Positions 23,233-34,955 of a stretch of DNA of 64,000 nt are shown here, one piece after another. Source of the DNA: Naematelia aurantialba (Eukaryota; Basidiomycota; Tremellomycetes; Tremellales; Naemateliaceae). Each line of letters begins with the position of its first letter. Position 1 is the first letter of the stretch. Position numbers and translations under genes: made by a program. The stretch lies in assembly GCA_021527695.1 (NCBI GenBank), contig JAKFAO010000005.1, forward strand, positions 744,001-808,000, read 5' to 3'. The notes beneath the pieces are model-generated. The model was not told where the DNA came from. It saw nothing but the letters and a program-made list of their open reading frames with translations, and searched no databases.

Positions 23233-25768
23233 ATGGGAATCAAGATGCTCGCTCTGCTCGCGTTGGTAGTGACCTCGAGCTGCCTGGCGGCGCCGTTTGA
23301 CAAGCGGGGCAGCTCGCTCATGGGGGTCGTTGCGGGGAAGAAGAAGTTGACGTTCGACAAGAAGGGGACCTTCAAGGTGAGCAAATCGCATGTCCCAGCT
23401 GTACTCAGTACGGTTCTGATCGGTGATCAGGTCGTCTCGTTCTCGGATATGCACTTTGGCGAGCGCTGGGGCAGGTCCTTCCCGTGCCCGAAGTAGTGCC
23501 CGGCTGACAGAGGGGGCAGGTAATGGCTCGTGGGCGTCGTGGGGACCTGAAAGCGTGAGTGGTGGCCATCTGGGAGACAGCGGAGAGGGAGGGACACAGC
23601 GATAGCTGATGCCACGAAGGACGTGTCGACTCAGAACGTCCATTCGGTCATTCTGGATCAGGAACAGCCCAACTACGTGTACGTTGATGGCTCCACTCCT
23701 GTACTCCTGGCCGAGCAGGGCGTGTCTTCCCTGCCCTGTAAAATGCGATGCGTCTCCCAACTCAGTCGGCGGACCGCCTGACGGGTACGGGTGCTGAAGG
23801 ATCGTGCAGTGTGTTCAACGGCGACCTGATGACAGGTGTGTCCCTTGTGTCACGACATGGCTGTTGCCGTGCGCACGCCGCTGACGAGGACGACAGGAGA
23901 GAATGTCTTTGCCGACAACGCGACCGGCTACCTCGATCAATGCTACAAGCCGACCGTTGAGCGCGGTATTCCCTTTTCGACCACACACGGGAACGTGAGT
24001 CGTGCACCTCGCCATGGGTTGGCTCTGCGGGAATGGTCTCTGACTACTGTGTTCTTCGGCGTCAATAGCACGACAACGCCGTGAGTGTCACTGTCAATCG
24101 TGCCCTCTCTTCGCCTCCTTTCTGTGCTGCGCGTGTCGGCCGGCCACAGTCAGCTGAGACGAGGCGGTCAGAACAACATCAACCACAACGAAGAGATCGA
24201 ATACGAGCGAGCGCACTATAGCAACCTGTCATACACCCGCTCGGACGTCGGTCCAAAGCCGTACGGTAACGGCAACTACTGTGAGCCCGCCTTGCTTGGC
24301 GACGTTGTCGGTGACGTGACGTCCACTGACAGCGACAAAGGGGTGCCGGTGTATGCGAAATCGGGTGACAATAAACCAGCGCTCATCATGTGGTTCTTTG
24401 ACTCGCGGTCCTTTGTCTCGGGTACTGGGGATGGTGCAGGTAAATCGCTGTTGCATCCTCGTCTCCCTTCCATCTTCTCCCTTCTCCCCCTTCTCTTCCT
24501 TCTCTCCCCCTCCTCTTCCTTCTCTCTCCTTCTTTCTGATTTCTGCTTCCTTCTTCCTTCTTCCCATCATCTTCGATCTTCCTCGTGCTTGTACCTCAGT
24601 GGCTGATAGGAGGCAGGGGTCACACCAGATGCAGCCAACTACTACTGGATCGACGAGAACTCGGTCCCGCAATACATCGAGAACCAAGCGTCGCTGATGA
24701 AGCGCACTGTGAGCTCGCCGCGCCCCTCGGCCAACTCAGGCCTCCAGACTGACTAGCCCATAGTGGGGAGCCGTACCTCCCTCATTGGTCTTTGTGCATA
24801 TCCCGGTGAGTCGCTTACCACCCTGCTCTGTGTGGGTGGGGCTCGGCTGACAGAAGCAGTTCCACCGTTCAGACTACCTGTATCAGCTGTACGTCGTACT
24901 CTGACGCGAATCCCTGTGTTTGCAATGCCTCGATAAAGACGATACTGATGGTCTCAGCCCTACAGAGGGGGATCACGACGACGAGCCGGATCCAGCTACA
25001 CAAGGATCGCTAAACGACACATATACAGGGCGCGACGAACCCAGTATGTCGTCTTTCGCTTCGAGTTTCCCATCTACCTCCACGTTCCCAATTCGTGCCG
25101 ATCAGTCCGGACGGCGCCTACCTCCTGGCATCCCGGCCAGCTCGGGGGCCACCTGGATCTTTTGGAGTCATTGTTCTCCACTGACGCGGAGCAGCATTCC
25201 AGCAGCTCATCAAACTTTCCGGGAACAACAACAACGTCCTGGCAATCACCTCGGGACACGACCACGGCGAGAGCTGGTGTGCGCGAAGCAACTCGTCGAG
25301 CGGACTCACCCTGTGCTTTGACGGGCATTCTGGCTAGTGAGTGCCTTCCTCATCTGCGTCGACCTGCTCTCGCCTCTATCCTTCTTGTGTCCTAATTTTA
25401 CATCTACCGCTACCCTTACCTGTCATGGATACTGCAGAACACATTACCCTACCTTCTGAGGTCCCTTTGTCTCGGATCCACGCAGGCACAGGCAGGACTG
25501 AGCCACGCAGCGGCGGATACGTAACCACCAACTCTGCAGTCCGGAACGGAAGGGTCTTCGACCTTAAACTCAAAGACCTCGAGCAGAAGTATCCTAGCGT
25601 CGACACCTGGAACTCTTGTGAGTTTGCTTGCTTTGCTTGCCTGTGTTGGGGTGCTGCTTTACGATTGCGCGATGCTGATTGTGCGATTCTCGTGTAGACG
25701 AGAACAAGACGATCAACGACAAGGTCACCCTGAGCACGCACTACCTTGCTCAGTATAACAAACATTGA
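23233..25768 (+). CDS. Secreted calcineurin-like metallophosphatase (Dcr2/PAP16 type)
   Basis: A signal peptide starts at ATG 23233 (MGIKMLALLALVVTSSCLAA, cleavage after AA or further on). The spliced protein carries all metal-site motifs of the family: VVSFSDMHFGE (DxH), a strand ending VFNGDLMTGE (GD), STTHGNHDNA across an intron, FVHIPFHRSDY, and ITSGHDHGESWC. Other parts are YLDQCYKPTVERGIPF, EIEYERAHYSNLSYTRSDVG, PALIMWFFDSRSFVSG, NYYWIDENSVPQYIENQASL and a C-terminus YVTTNSAVRNGRVFDLKLKD, with stop 25766-25768. At least eight introns are present, one CT-rich (about 24441-24616). These features match fungal homologues of Dcr2 and plant PAP16-like phosphatases, here exported. The substrate is unknown. 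Confidence 0.88.
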
Positions 25769-26135
25769 GGCCCACATGTGGACCACGCTACGTGGTGCTA
25801 GGCGACTGGAAGGTTGACAAAGATTGACAAAAAGAACCGTATAGGTTTGCTATAACTTCAGCTTCAATAATTCGATGCCAGAAAGGTTACGAGATCGAGA
25901 ATCATGCCCGTTAAATGTGACACGATTGCCGCTTGACACCAAGTCGCCACTTTCCTTTGGCTACAGCTAGAAGACAAGAGCTCTCGTGCAGAGTGCTCTT
26001 GGTAGCTCGAGCAAAGTTACTCGCCCTCTATGTGTAACCACATGAGAGTAACACGAGTGTTACATGCGGCGTTGCCACAATCATCGTCGTGAGCGAGTAG
26101 CTGCATCACAACCATCTCCTCGCCATAAGAGTGCA
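25769..26135. terminator. Gap between convergent phosphatase and LAS1 genes
   Basis: Two genes end into this gap. It contains two short inverted repeats that could form hairpins in the 3' regions: ACCACG-CTA-CGTGGT at about 25782-25796 and GTAACAC-GA-GTGTTAC at 26048-26063. A role in 3' end formation is only inferred; eukaryotic ends normally do not need hairpins. Confidence 0.3.
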
Positions 26136-28130
26136 TTACATGACAGCCCAGACTCCAATCGGACATGGCTTCCACTCTTTCTCCGAAACAAGCTTCCACC
26201 CTCTCGTCGCCAGATCTTCCAGCTCCACGTCGGCCGCGAGATCCGCACGTTCCCCTGCAGGAGTTCTATCCTCCGCTTTGCCGGTGCCGACGGTCGCCGC
26301 CGAGGTCTCGCGTATCTGATCTGTTCAGTACAGCGCACAGCGTGGTATGTGAAGGGATCGACTGACACTCTTCTCCAGCTGCGACAGCCTGTCTTCCATC
26401 TTGGTGATCTCCTCAGACAGGTCGACGTCATCGTCGCTCTCATGCTCTAGGCCGTGTAGCTCTGCGTCTTCGTCGTCCACGAGTAGACAGGTTTCGAGGC
26501 CAGCCAGCGCTCTCCGTGCCGAGTCGACACGGAGTAAGGAGCGGTACAGCTGCAGGACGCTATGTCAAAAGTCAGGAATGAGGCTCAAAGTCCTACATTT
26601 GCACACCTACACTGCGTCTCCGTTGATCAGGCCCGTCAGAAGTCTCATCCACAGGTCGTCCTTGTCCTCCTTGTTCAGCGCCATTCCATGCTGGCTGGCT
26701 CCGCCGGTCCAAATCCATAGAAGCCATGTTGCCAGCGTCCAGCGATACGAAAGCCGTTCCTTGCGGTTCTCTGTCACTCGATCTACAGTGCTCGCCTCCC
26801 CCAGAACAGGTTCGTCGACCGCACCAATCTGAGCAGCAGCGTTGTCAGGCGTGAGAAGCGTCACGAGGATCTGGTCGGCGAGAAGAAATGGCATTGTCGT
26901 ATTCGACGCGGAAAGATGAGTCAGGAGCGGCAGCCAGACGAGCATCGAGGGTTTGGTCGGTTCAAGGGCATTAGGAGCGGGTCTCTTCCTATGTCCCGTG
27001 AGCTATGCAACTGCGATAAGAGCCGAGATACCACCTTGTGGTCCGAGTCCTGCACAAAGAGCGGACGCAGAGCGGAGACTCACTTTCTTGCCAGGGGCAC
27101 CAGGCCCCCTTCGGCACATAACACCTGCACGAGGTCCTCGGCGTCTTCCGCCTCGAGCCCCCTCTTGACCCTGCTGATCTCCCTGCCGCTCTCGCTATCC
27201 TCGCGCACCTCTCTCTCTCGAAGACGAAGCTTCATCGTGCTCTTCCACCGACGCACGAGGCTTTCGACCTTGGTCCGTCTGCCCAGAACTGGCCCGCCGT
27301 CGGAATCCAGCGCCGAAGACGAAGCCAGCATAGGCAAGAACGAGTAGCGGTGCAGGTACTCGATGGCTTGGTGGATTGCTTGGCGCAGCAGGGGGAGGGG
27401 CGGAAGGTCTTCGTGTGTGGCGCGATGGCGCAATGCGACCAGTGAGGGAGGGATGCCGAGAGACGCGGCGATATGGGAGATCGGACGAGCGTATGGACCT
27501 GTAGGCATCTAGTCAGGACGCTTCCACAGGTGTGAGAGTCACTTGGCGATAGACGCAGAGAGGGCGAACGGGAGGGAGAAGGAGGCAAGGACGTAAGGAG
27601 GCAAGGAGGCAAGGAGGCAAGGAGAGATAGCGAGATGCCTACCAGTCTGCAGAGGATCCACCATGCCATTGATGAACCGCACAACCGCCATGGCCATGGC
27701 CAGTCTCGTCGACTGGGACTCTTCTGCGCTCACTGGCGAATCACGGAGCGACGCAGCCACAAGCGTGTGCAGCAGGTGCAGGAACGCAGGACACGATGGG
27801 GAGGAGATGTACACGCTCATCTAGCATCACCAACATCAGCCTTGCATGCGAGACTACCTTTTCGCACAGTAACCAGGGCAGTCCAGCTGGTCCAGGTGGC
27901 CAGGTGGCCAGGTGGGTCAGGTGGCCAGGTGGTTCAGGTGGCCAGGTGGTTCAGGTGGCCAGGTGGTACAGGTGGCCAGGTAGTCTAGGTGGTCGAGATA
28001 GTGTAGGACCAAGACTCACCCTCGCCAAACCACGCTGTCGGGATGCTCCGTCCGCGCCGGGCGCGAAGAGCAGCTCGTACAGCTCTGAAAGCTCTGCCTT
28101 GCTTGCCCATGGTAGTCGCCTTGGCTGCAT
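26136..28130 (-). CDS. LAS1: LAS1, HEPN endoribonuclease for ITS2 cleavage
   Basis: Las1 with the kinase Grc3 cleaves ITS2 of pre-rRNA in the nucleolus. ATG 28128-28130 begins MQPRRLPWASKAELSELYEL. After intron 27821-28019 the frame resumes MSVYISSPSCPAFLHLLHTL with RLAMAMAVVRFINGMVDPLQ. The next exon gives PYARPISHIAASLGIPPSLV and LRHRATHED, which contains the HEPN catalytic R-x4-H (RHRATH). An exon with WTLATWLLWIWTGGASQHGM follows, then a coiled acidic part (SEEITKMEDRLSQLEK). The last exon ends WKLVSEKEWKPCPIGVWAVM, the conserved C-terminal tail that contacts Grc3 in known complexes. The stop is 26136-26138. The final splice (donor GTGTCAGT) is chosen because it restores this conserved tail. 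Confidence 0.9.
27893..27981. repeat. Minisatellite in LAS1 intron 1, unit about 17 bp
   Basis: A unit close to CAGGTGGCCAGGTGGTT recurs about five times with small changes inside the first LAS1 intron (27821-28019). Each unit holds CAGGTGG, so on the coding (minus) strand it reads CCACCTG repeatedly and does not create GT donor series in the sense direction. Confidence 0.8.
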
Positions 28131-28376
28131 CGTCTCTCCGAATGAGCGTTTGACGAGCTGTCTGCAAAATCAAACCTGAGCGTCTGTCGTGGATGCTCGG
28201 AAATTTTGCTCCCGTTATAGCTTGCCTCTCTACATGGTCTAGGCGACAACGCCTCCCGGCGAGTATATACAAAGACTTCCGACTCTTGTATGCTCCATCA
28301 GGCGGCCAAGACGAGTTCGAGCACGCCTCATGTACACATAACGCCCTGTCCTCGCTGTGCCGCTACGATGCACTCC

Positions 28377-31300
28377 TCACAAGCTCGTCTCCTTCAGCTG
28401 TTTCCGCAACTCGCTCAACTCGTCCTTCAGATCCTTGGCCAACTTGAGCGCCTCGTCCGCATCGCCCTCCGCGTCCCCCTTTTTGATCGCCGCCACAAGC
28501 TTTCCCTGCTGCTGAATTCGGATCTCCAGGTCCTTCTCCTCTGCCGTCTTGCTTCCCTCGGCAGCCGCTTTGCTAGCTTTCTTGGCCTTGGCCAGCTCTG
28601 CTTGCCTCGCCAGATGCGCTGCCTTCTTGTCGACCTCCGCAACCTTGGGCACAGCACCGCCTTCTGCGTGGCCCGAGGGACCCGATGGCTCCACCTTGTC
28701 CGCCACTACCGAGTCGCCGCCAAACTGCTTCTGCCAGGCTTTCTCTTGCGCGCCATCCACATTCTCGATCTTCTTGAACAGGTACTCGGCTTTGCCTAAT
28801 GTATGTCCAGGGAGAATGTCGATCGAAAACTTTGCAGGGAGACTGCGAGCTGGTGCATTGAGCTGGCGCAAAATCCCCTGGGTAGTTGCCGGCATGAAAG
28901 GATCAACGACCACCGAGATGATGTAGATGAGGTTGATGGCGTAGAGTAAGACTTGCGCGCATCTCTCCGGCTGAGAGGCGAGTAAGGCATTATCGAGACC
29001 GGAATCTTGCAAGTACTGGTTGCCTCGTCCTGAAATCTGCATTGCCACGTATAAACCGTTGCGCAATTTGGTTGCGTCCATCGACTCGCGGTATTCGTCC
29101 AGTCGAGCGTTGACATCTCTGATGAAATCACCGTCAATTGCAGACTCCGCCTGTTCAGGATCGACTTCGCCTCCCGCAACGTCGGCAGGGCCAGGAACCA
29201 CAGAGTCGTATTTGGCATTCACAAACTTGATTACCTGCCTCATGTTCAGCGAGAGAGCCAATCACATAAAATGGATTGACATACCCTGTTAACGAAGTTG
29301 CCCAGGTTTGCAAGCAGCTCATTGTTATTTGCAGAAATAAATTTCGACCACAGGAAGGCCGAGTCACTAGTCTCGGGTCTCTGAGAGAGAAGATAGTATC
29401 TCCAAACTGAAGCTGGTTGCCCAGTCTCTTGTGCGTTGTTGCCGAAAACACTAAACCAAATCAGCCCTACCAACCACAGATGGGAAGTAAGCATACCCAA
29501 TGTTTCGAGACTTGCTGAACTTGGTATCCTCGTAGTTCAGATATTCTTTGCGGAAAGCGTCAATACGGTTTAGACAATGAAAAAATAACTCACGAGTGCT
29601 GGAGATATTGTGAAGCATGGTCCAGTTGCGTCCATCCGCCAGTAGCATCGCTGGGAAGAAAACAGTGTGGAAGTAGACATCTAATGGTCATTAGAGAGAT
29701 TATGCAGTGATGGCTGTAGAGGCAGACTGACTGTCTTTGCCCATGAATTGGTATAGCTCCACATTATCTGGATTCTGCCACCATTCCTTCCATTTATCGG
29801 TGTACGCTGCGGTGATTGAGGGGTAGCCGATGGGAGCGTCGAACTGAGGAGATTAGTACAGTCACGTCATGCAGCTGAATGATCACGAACCCAGACATCT
29901 GATGGCCGATCAGCACAAGGGAACTCTCATCGTGATGTCGCGACTCACAGATGACCTTTCCTTCCATCGCGCTATCCTCCTCCGGATTCCCTACTTTGGG
30001 CACCTCAACGCCCCACTTCAGGTCTCTCGTGACGGCACTGGGCCGCAAGCCTTCTCCAAGCATTCTCGGCTCTATGATCTCGCCTTTGTCGGTTATCACG
30101 GCATTGCTCCCCCAGTTCCCTTTCACCCGGGCCTTCTGCATCCATTCTTCCAGTTTAGGCTGAATGAGGTCCAGACGGAGACAGGCGTGGGTTGAGGGAC
30201 GGACAGACACGGCGTGGGACTTATTCCGTTTGCACCGAGGATTGATCAGAGAAGTGGGCGAGGCAAAGGTAAGAGAGCATTTGTCGCACTGATCTCCTCG
30301 TGCATCCTGGGGGTTCAGCCTCGTCCGTCCATGCGGGAAGGCCGCTCACATCGTAGCCACATTGGGGGCATGTCCCTTCAACGAAACGGTCTGCCAAGAA
30401 GAGCTTGTCGTCCTCGCAGTATGTCTGATCGGCAGTCTCCAAGTGGAAGAGCCCATTATCGTGAATGTGCTTATATATGGACTGTGTGATCCTAGCAGGG
30501 TCAGTCGACAGGGTGGATTGATAGTGCAGAATAAGACTCACACTGTATGTTGAGGTGTCGAGGTCCGCCCAAAGTGGTCAAAGCCAATCTCGAACCATCT
30601 GCTGGGATCAGCCTCCAAGACCATTTGACGATTTGGCTATCAAAGCTGACTTGTAGATATCCGCGTGGAGTTTGTGGAATTTGGTGGTCAGCTCCAGAGG
30701 TGAGATGCCCTCTTCTAGCGCCTATGAACCGTCAGGCTTGGAACATTGTCGTATCACAAGGCTCACCTTAGTCTCAGTAGCAGTACCATACTCATCCGTG
30801 CCGCAAATCTGAAAGTCGGTCAGCTTTTCGCAAGAAGAATCAGTCGGACAGCTGACAAAAAGCGTCGGCAGGTTCAATGTCCGGCTGTATCTTGCGAAGA
30901 CGTCTGCCGAAAGGACGGAGCTGGGCGATGTTCAGCAAGAGAGCCATTCTAGTTAGCAATTCACACTTACCCAATGATGTTCCCCAGGTGTGGAACGTTG
31001 TTCACGTCTAAGCGAGACATAAGCTACGGGGCTAAGCGAGCATGTGAGCTTACAAGGTAGTGCCGAAGTGATCAACACGTTCCTTTGCCCTTCCTTCGGT
31101 AGTCTACAGGTTGTCAACGTTGCTGGACATTACTTGTGGAGAGCCACGCACCTTGGCCCACTTGCAGGGTCGTGAACCTCCAAAAGGAGACCCGGGGCTT
31201 CTCTAATCCGAGACGCCGACATGTCCACTGCGGGTACTGCCTTTTGCTCTTCGCTGCTCGCCTGGCGATCCAAGTTTACAAAGCTGTTTGAGACTGAGAC

Positions 31301-31399
31301 TGGAACTGAGTTCGCACAAAGTTGGATATCAGCACAGACGACTCGTCTATCAAAGGTCATGATTGCGACATCAGCTTTTTGCCACGTCACGTGTTTCAT
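28377..31399 (-). CDS. Cytosolic methionyl-tRNA synthetase
   Basis: Class I aminoacyl-tRNA synthetase charging tRNA-Met. After splicing, [20 protein letters not shown] leads into the HIGH-type motif PHLGNIIG. It continues [14 protein letters not shown], a zinc-knuckle region ([18 protein letters not shown]), [40 protein letters not shown] and the KMSKS equivalent [20 protein letters not shown]. The anticodon-binding helices include [20 protein letters not shown] and [21 protein letters not shown] linker of Ala/Lys-rich helices ends in [20 protein letters not shown] and a helix to KETSL, resembling a WHEP helix-turn-helix. The stop is at 28377-28379. The N-terminus is uncertain: ATG 31397-31399 ([10 protein letters not shown]) is the first in frame; ATGs at MTFDRRV and MSASRIR are possible. 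No GST-like domain precedes the catalytic core. Confidence 0.93.
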
Positions 31400-31554
31400 C
31401 CTGATCTTGGTGAGGTGCCCCGCGTCTGTTGAAATTTGTTAGATCCTTCTCTGGATGTTCAGCGAGTGAGTGTAGACAATCTCTATTTCTGCTTGGAACG
31501 TCATTGGGGGTATTCTGAAGAGGAGATCTACGCCTAAACGTCGAATACAATACC

Positions 31555-33061
31555 ATGAGTGTCGAGTTGTCGCTCGACGGGAGCGCGAATCCCGTGGAGA
31601 CAAAGGAACAGAGACGGGCGAGGAAAGCAGCGAAGAAGCAGGCAAGTCTCACCGGTTTATGCTGCCTCGCCACGCAGCTCACATGATATATAGGCAAAGC
31701 TTGGTATTCAACCGGCAAGCGGCGCTGGCTCCTCTTCTAGACCGTCGCTGGTGCCGTCGAAATCTGAAATCGAAGTCAGCCAACTCCTTGCGGTCGAGCT
31801 GGTTACGTCGGACACAACACCGCCAAAGAAGAAGTCGAAGCGAGATAGAGCCGACAAGGCGAATGGAAGTGGTTCTGATACTTCTGCACAGGCCTCCAAG
31901 GAAGCCAGGGGTGGGCATGGAGAGACCAACGAGCTTGACGAGGCGCGGAAGAGAAGAAAGGCGGAGAAGAGGGCTCTGAAGGGGCAGAAGGAAGCGACTA
32001 AGAGCCGGTCTGCGCTGCCGCGAGACGATGGGGAGGGAAAGATGAAAGCGGAGCTGGAGACAGCGGCTGCAGGGGAGTATTCGGGCAAGAAGTCGAAATC
32101 CATGGAGGACAAGAAGGAAGAAAAAGCCGGCAAGAAGAAGTCAGAGAAGATGGATACCGATGCGGCGCCTATGGTCGTTCTGTCTGTGGGCGAGCCGGAG
32201 CAAGGAAAAGACGGACATGCCGCCGATGTGGCTGAGCGAAAGAAGAAAAAGGAGAAAAAGGAGAAGAGAAAGCGGGCGGCAGAAAGCAGCAACGCGCCTG
32301 CCTCTTCTGAACCGATCGGAGAGTCGTCGACAGTCGCAACCTCACTGACAGAAGCATTCAAGCCCGCCAAGAAGTCTAAGAAGGACAAGAAGGCTAGCGT
32401 CTTCGAGTTTACGACTGAAACTATCTTTGCGGACTCCGATTTATCTGAGCATGGCAAGAAAGGTCAGTCGACACGTCGCCCTTCCTTGCCTTGATTCCAC
32501 GGAGCGCTGACGGGGACGCGGTAGCTATACACTATGCTTACGAGCACGCTACTCTGAGCAAGTCTGTAGAGGGAAACGGTTGGAAGTTCAGCAAGGGCAA
32601 GCAACTCTGGCTCATGCGGCACATATGGGACGAAAGCGAAGTGCATCTCTCCCGATATAGCCATGATAACGAGGTGCTGAGCTCGATTAAAATCAGGTGT
32701 CGGAGAAGTATGTGGATCTGGTCATCGGCTATCTGAAGACGGTACAAGGTCTGGGTCGGACGGTAAGCTATACGTCTTGCGTGTATCCTGGCCGACTGAC
32801 ATCGCGTAGGGGTTGATCGACACGGCGAAAAAGCAAGTTGCGTCGCCCATACTCAGTCACCCGGTACAAGACAACTCAGATCAGACCGCCGACGACGTGC
32901 AGGGAGAGCAGACCAGGAAGGTCACATTTGCTGAGGGTGAGGGGACAGCGCAGGGTGCAGCCGAGTCCGAACCTAGTGAGACAAACAGGGAAGGCGGGAA
33001 GGACACCGAGTTGAGAAGAGATCGAGCGAAGCGGATGTTGGCGGCCATTGGGGCTCGATAG
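31555..33061 (+). CDS. WKF-domain (C7orf50-like) nucleolar-type protein
   Basis: ATG 31555 opens MSVELSLDGSANPVETKEQR with a basic run (RRARKAAKKQ). The long middle is a Lys/Glu-rich low-complexity segment with many KKKSK/KKEKK blocks, typical of nucleolar proteins. The C-terminal third holds the WKF domain: AIHYAYEHATLSKSVEGNGW then KFSKGKQLWLMRHIWDESEV, SEKYVDLVIGYLKTVQGLGR and GLIDTAKKQV. In animals the WKF protein C7orf50 is nucleolar; its role in ribosome assembly is inferred. The first intron (31642-31693) uses a GC donor (CAG|GCAAGT), supported by frame on both sides. Three further introns use GT donors. A Glu-rich tail ends at 33059-33061. It diverges from methionyl-tRNA synthetase over only 155 bases. 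Confidence 0.85.
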
Positions 33062-33234
33062 GAGGATTGCGACTGCGTGCTGTGCTGATCGTATGATCAC
33101 TCATGACAATGCATCGTCCATCAAAACGACAACCCGGAATTGGGTCATTACACCATGTACCCCCGCCGCGCATTTTATCTTGCAACATAGATCCACGTCC
33201 GTGATTCTCCTCGTCCGCCATGGCCGCTGCCATT

Positions 33235-34955
33235 CTACGACTCCCTTGCCGCTGCCACGCCGTGACCGGAAGTGCTGCTCTTCTTGCGCTGGTACTTTAG
33301 TATCCAAGGATGGACCATGACCTCTGCAAGTGGCAGCCTCTGCTCCGGCTCGAACTTCAGCAGCTGCACTGGTTAGCTTCTGCCTGCCCTAGATTCGGCT
33401 GGCGTGGTGCAGCCGAAGCTAGAGGTTCTTCTCACCTTGCGAATTAGATCCCCCGCCTCTGCAGAAACGTGACTGGGTATCCGCAGGTCCACGCTCTGTA
33501 TTCTCTTGTACGTCGCTTGCGTACCAGCCATATCCTGTCGATGTGTCAGCTCCGCTCGGCCCGATCTTCCACGGAGGTTTGGTGTATAACTCACCTCGAA
33601 AGGCGGATTTCCGCAGATGAATTCATATGTCAAGACCCCCAGCGCCCAGAGATCGACCTGTGCGGTATGTTCTTTGCCCAGAATCATCTCGGGTGGGAGA
33701 TAGTCGAGCGTCCCGCACATTGTATGTCGTCTGTTACTAGGCGCATGCTGCAGTTTCTCGTGAGCTATGATGGCGGAGAGTAGTCCCAAGTTGTAGTACT
33801 TACGACACTCCAGCCAAAGTCGGCAATCTTCAGCTCCCCCTTCAATCCGATCAAGATATTCTCTGGCTTGATATCCCGGTGCATGACATGTTTCTTGTGC
33901 AGGTAGGCTAAGGCATCCGCCATTTGGTAGATATACTGGGGACGTCAGCGGGACGTATATCTGAAAGGTTTAGGGCTGACCCGGCTGCTTCGCTTTTCGT
34001 CGAAACGGCCAACTTTGGAGAGCTGCTTATACAGTTCTCCCTTGACTGCAAACTCGAGAACCAAGAATATCCGCTTTTCGTCATGGAAGTATCCGTACAA
34101 CCGCAAGATATTGGGATGCCTAAGCGTGTTCAGCTCTTCTACCATGCAATGATGCATAGAGATTGAGCATACCGCAAGTTCTGTTGGATCTCAATTTCCC
34201 TCCGTACTTGTTTCTCTACTCTTCCAGCAATGATCTCTTGCTTGTGAAGACACTTGAGCGCCACGATGAAGTGTGGTGCGGCTTTGGTGCGAGCGAGGTA
34301 CACGCGGCCGAACTTGCCTTTGCCGAGCGGTCGACCGATATGGAATGCGGGCAGGGAGAGGGGGATTGTCCCACTGGCATCGTGAGCTCGGTCGTGATAA
34401 CAAGTACTGGTGGACTGGTGGTGCTCACCTGGACGACCCGCTATCCATCTCGAGGATCTTGCCAGCCTCTCCTCCGACGCTCTCCTTCTTGGCCTCGTCC
34501 GCCTCCAGTCCCCCGTCATACTTGCCTATTCCCGCCTCGCCTTTCGTTCCAGCTGCCACACTATTTGTGCGATGCACAGACTGATGTGGGTTGATGGAAG
34601 ACGCTAGGGCTCTCGAGGTAGTCGAATGGGCGGGGCCATGTATCCCGTGAGCGGTGTGCTGCGATAGCGAGTGTTTGTGCTTTGTAGGCGGGGAAATGGG
34701 GTGTTGTTTCGATCCCGGATGCGACGGCTGTGGGACAGTGTTGAGTCCGGCAAGCTTGAGCAGCGGTCCACGCTGAGATTCCGAACCATGGGCGAGCAGG
34801 CCGGTGTTCGGCGGCCGAGTGAAGCCGGGGTGCATGAACTTTTTCATAACAGGAGGAAGACGATTCTGCCCAGTTGGAGGGTTGTTCCGGGCCGCAGGTG
34901 AAGGCGACGCATTCAGCGACATGCCTTGCATCATCGATGTGAGAGGTTGAGCCAT
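33235..34955 (-). CDS. Aurora-type serine/threonine kinase (Ark1/Ipl1)
   Basis: Mitotic kinase of the chromosomal passenger complex. ATG 34953-34955 begins [20 protein letters not shown], a disordered N-terminal extension of about 175 residues rich in Ser, Pro and His. The kinase domain starts [19 protein letters not shown] (glycine loop) and has the VAIK equivalent IVALKCLHK. It continues [20 protein letters not shown], the catalytic loop [25 protein letters not shown], the Aurora T-loop [15 protein letters not shown] and [20 protein letters not shown]. The C-lobe ends [19 protein letters not shown] and a short tail, stop 33235-33237. The GWSVHAPS-RR-TxCGTxDYLPPEM string is diagnostic of Aurora kinases. 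There are at least five introns. Fungi usually have one Aurora, so this is likely the only copy. Confidence 0.94.

Noticed and set aside
22822..23760. 312-codon minus-strand open frame
   Set aside because: It overlaps the promoter and first exons of the secreted phosphatase, whose signal peptide and metal motifs are clear. Its own product has no family feature.
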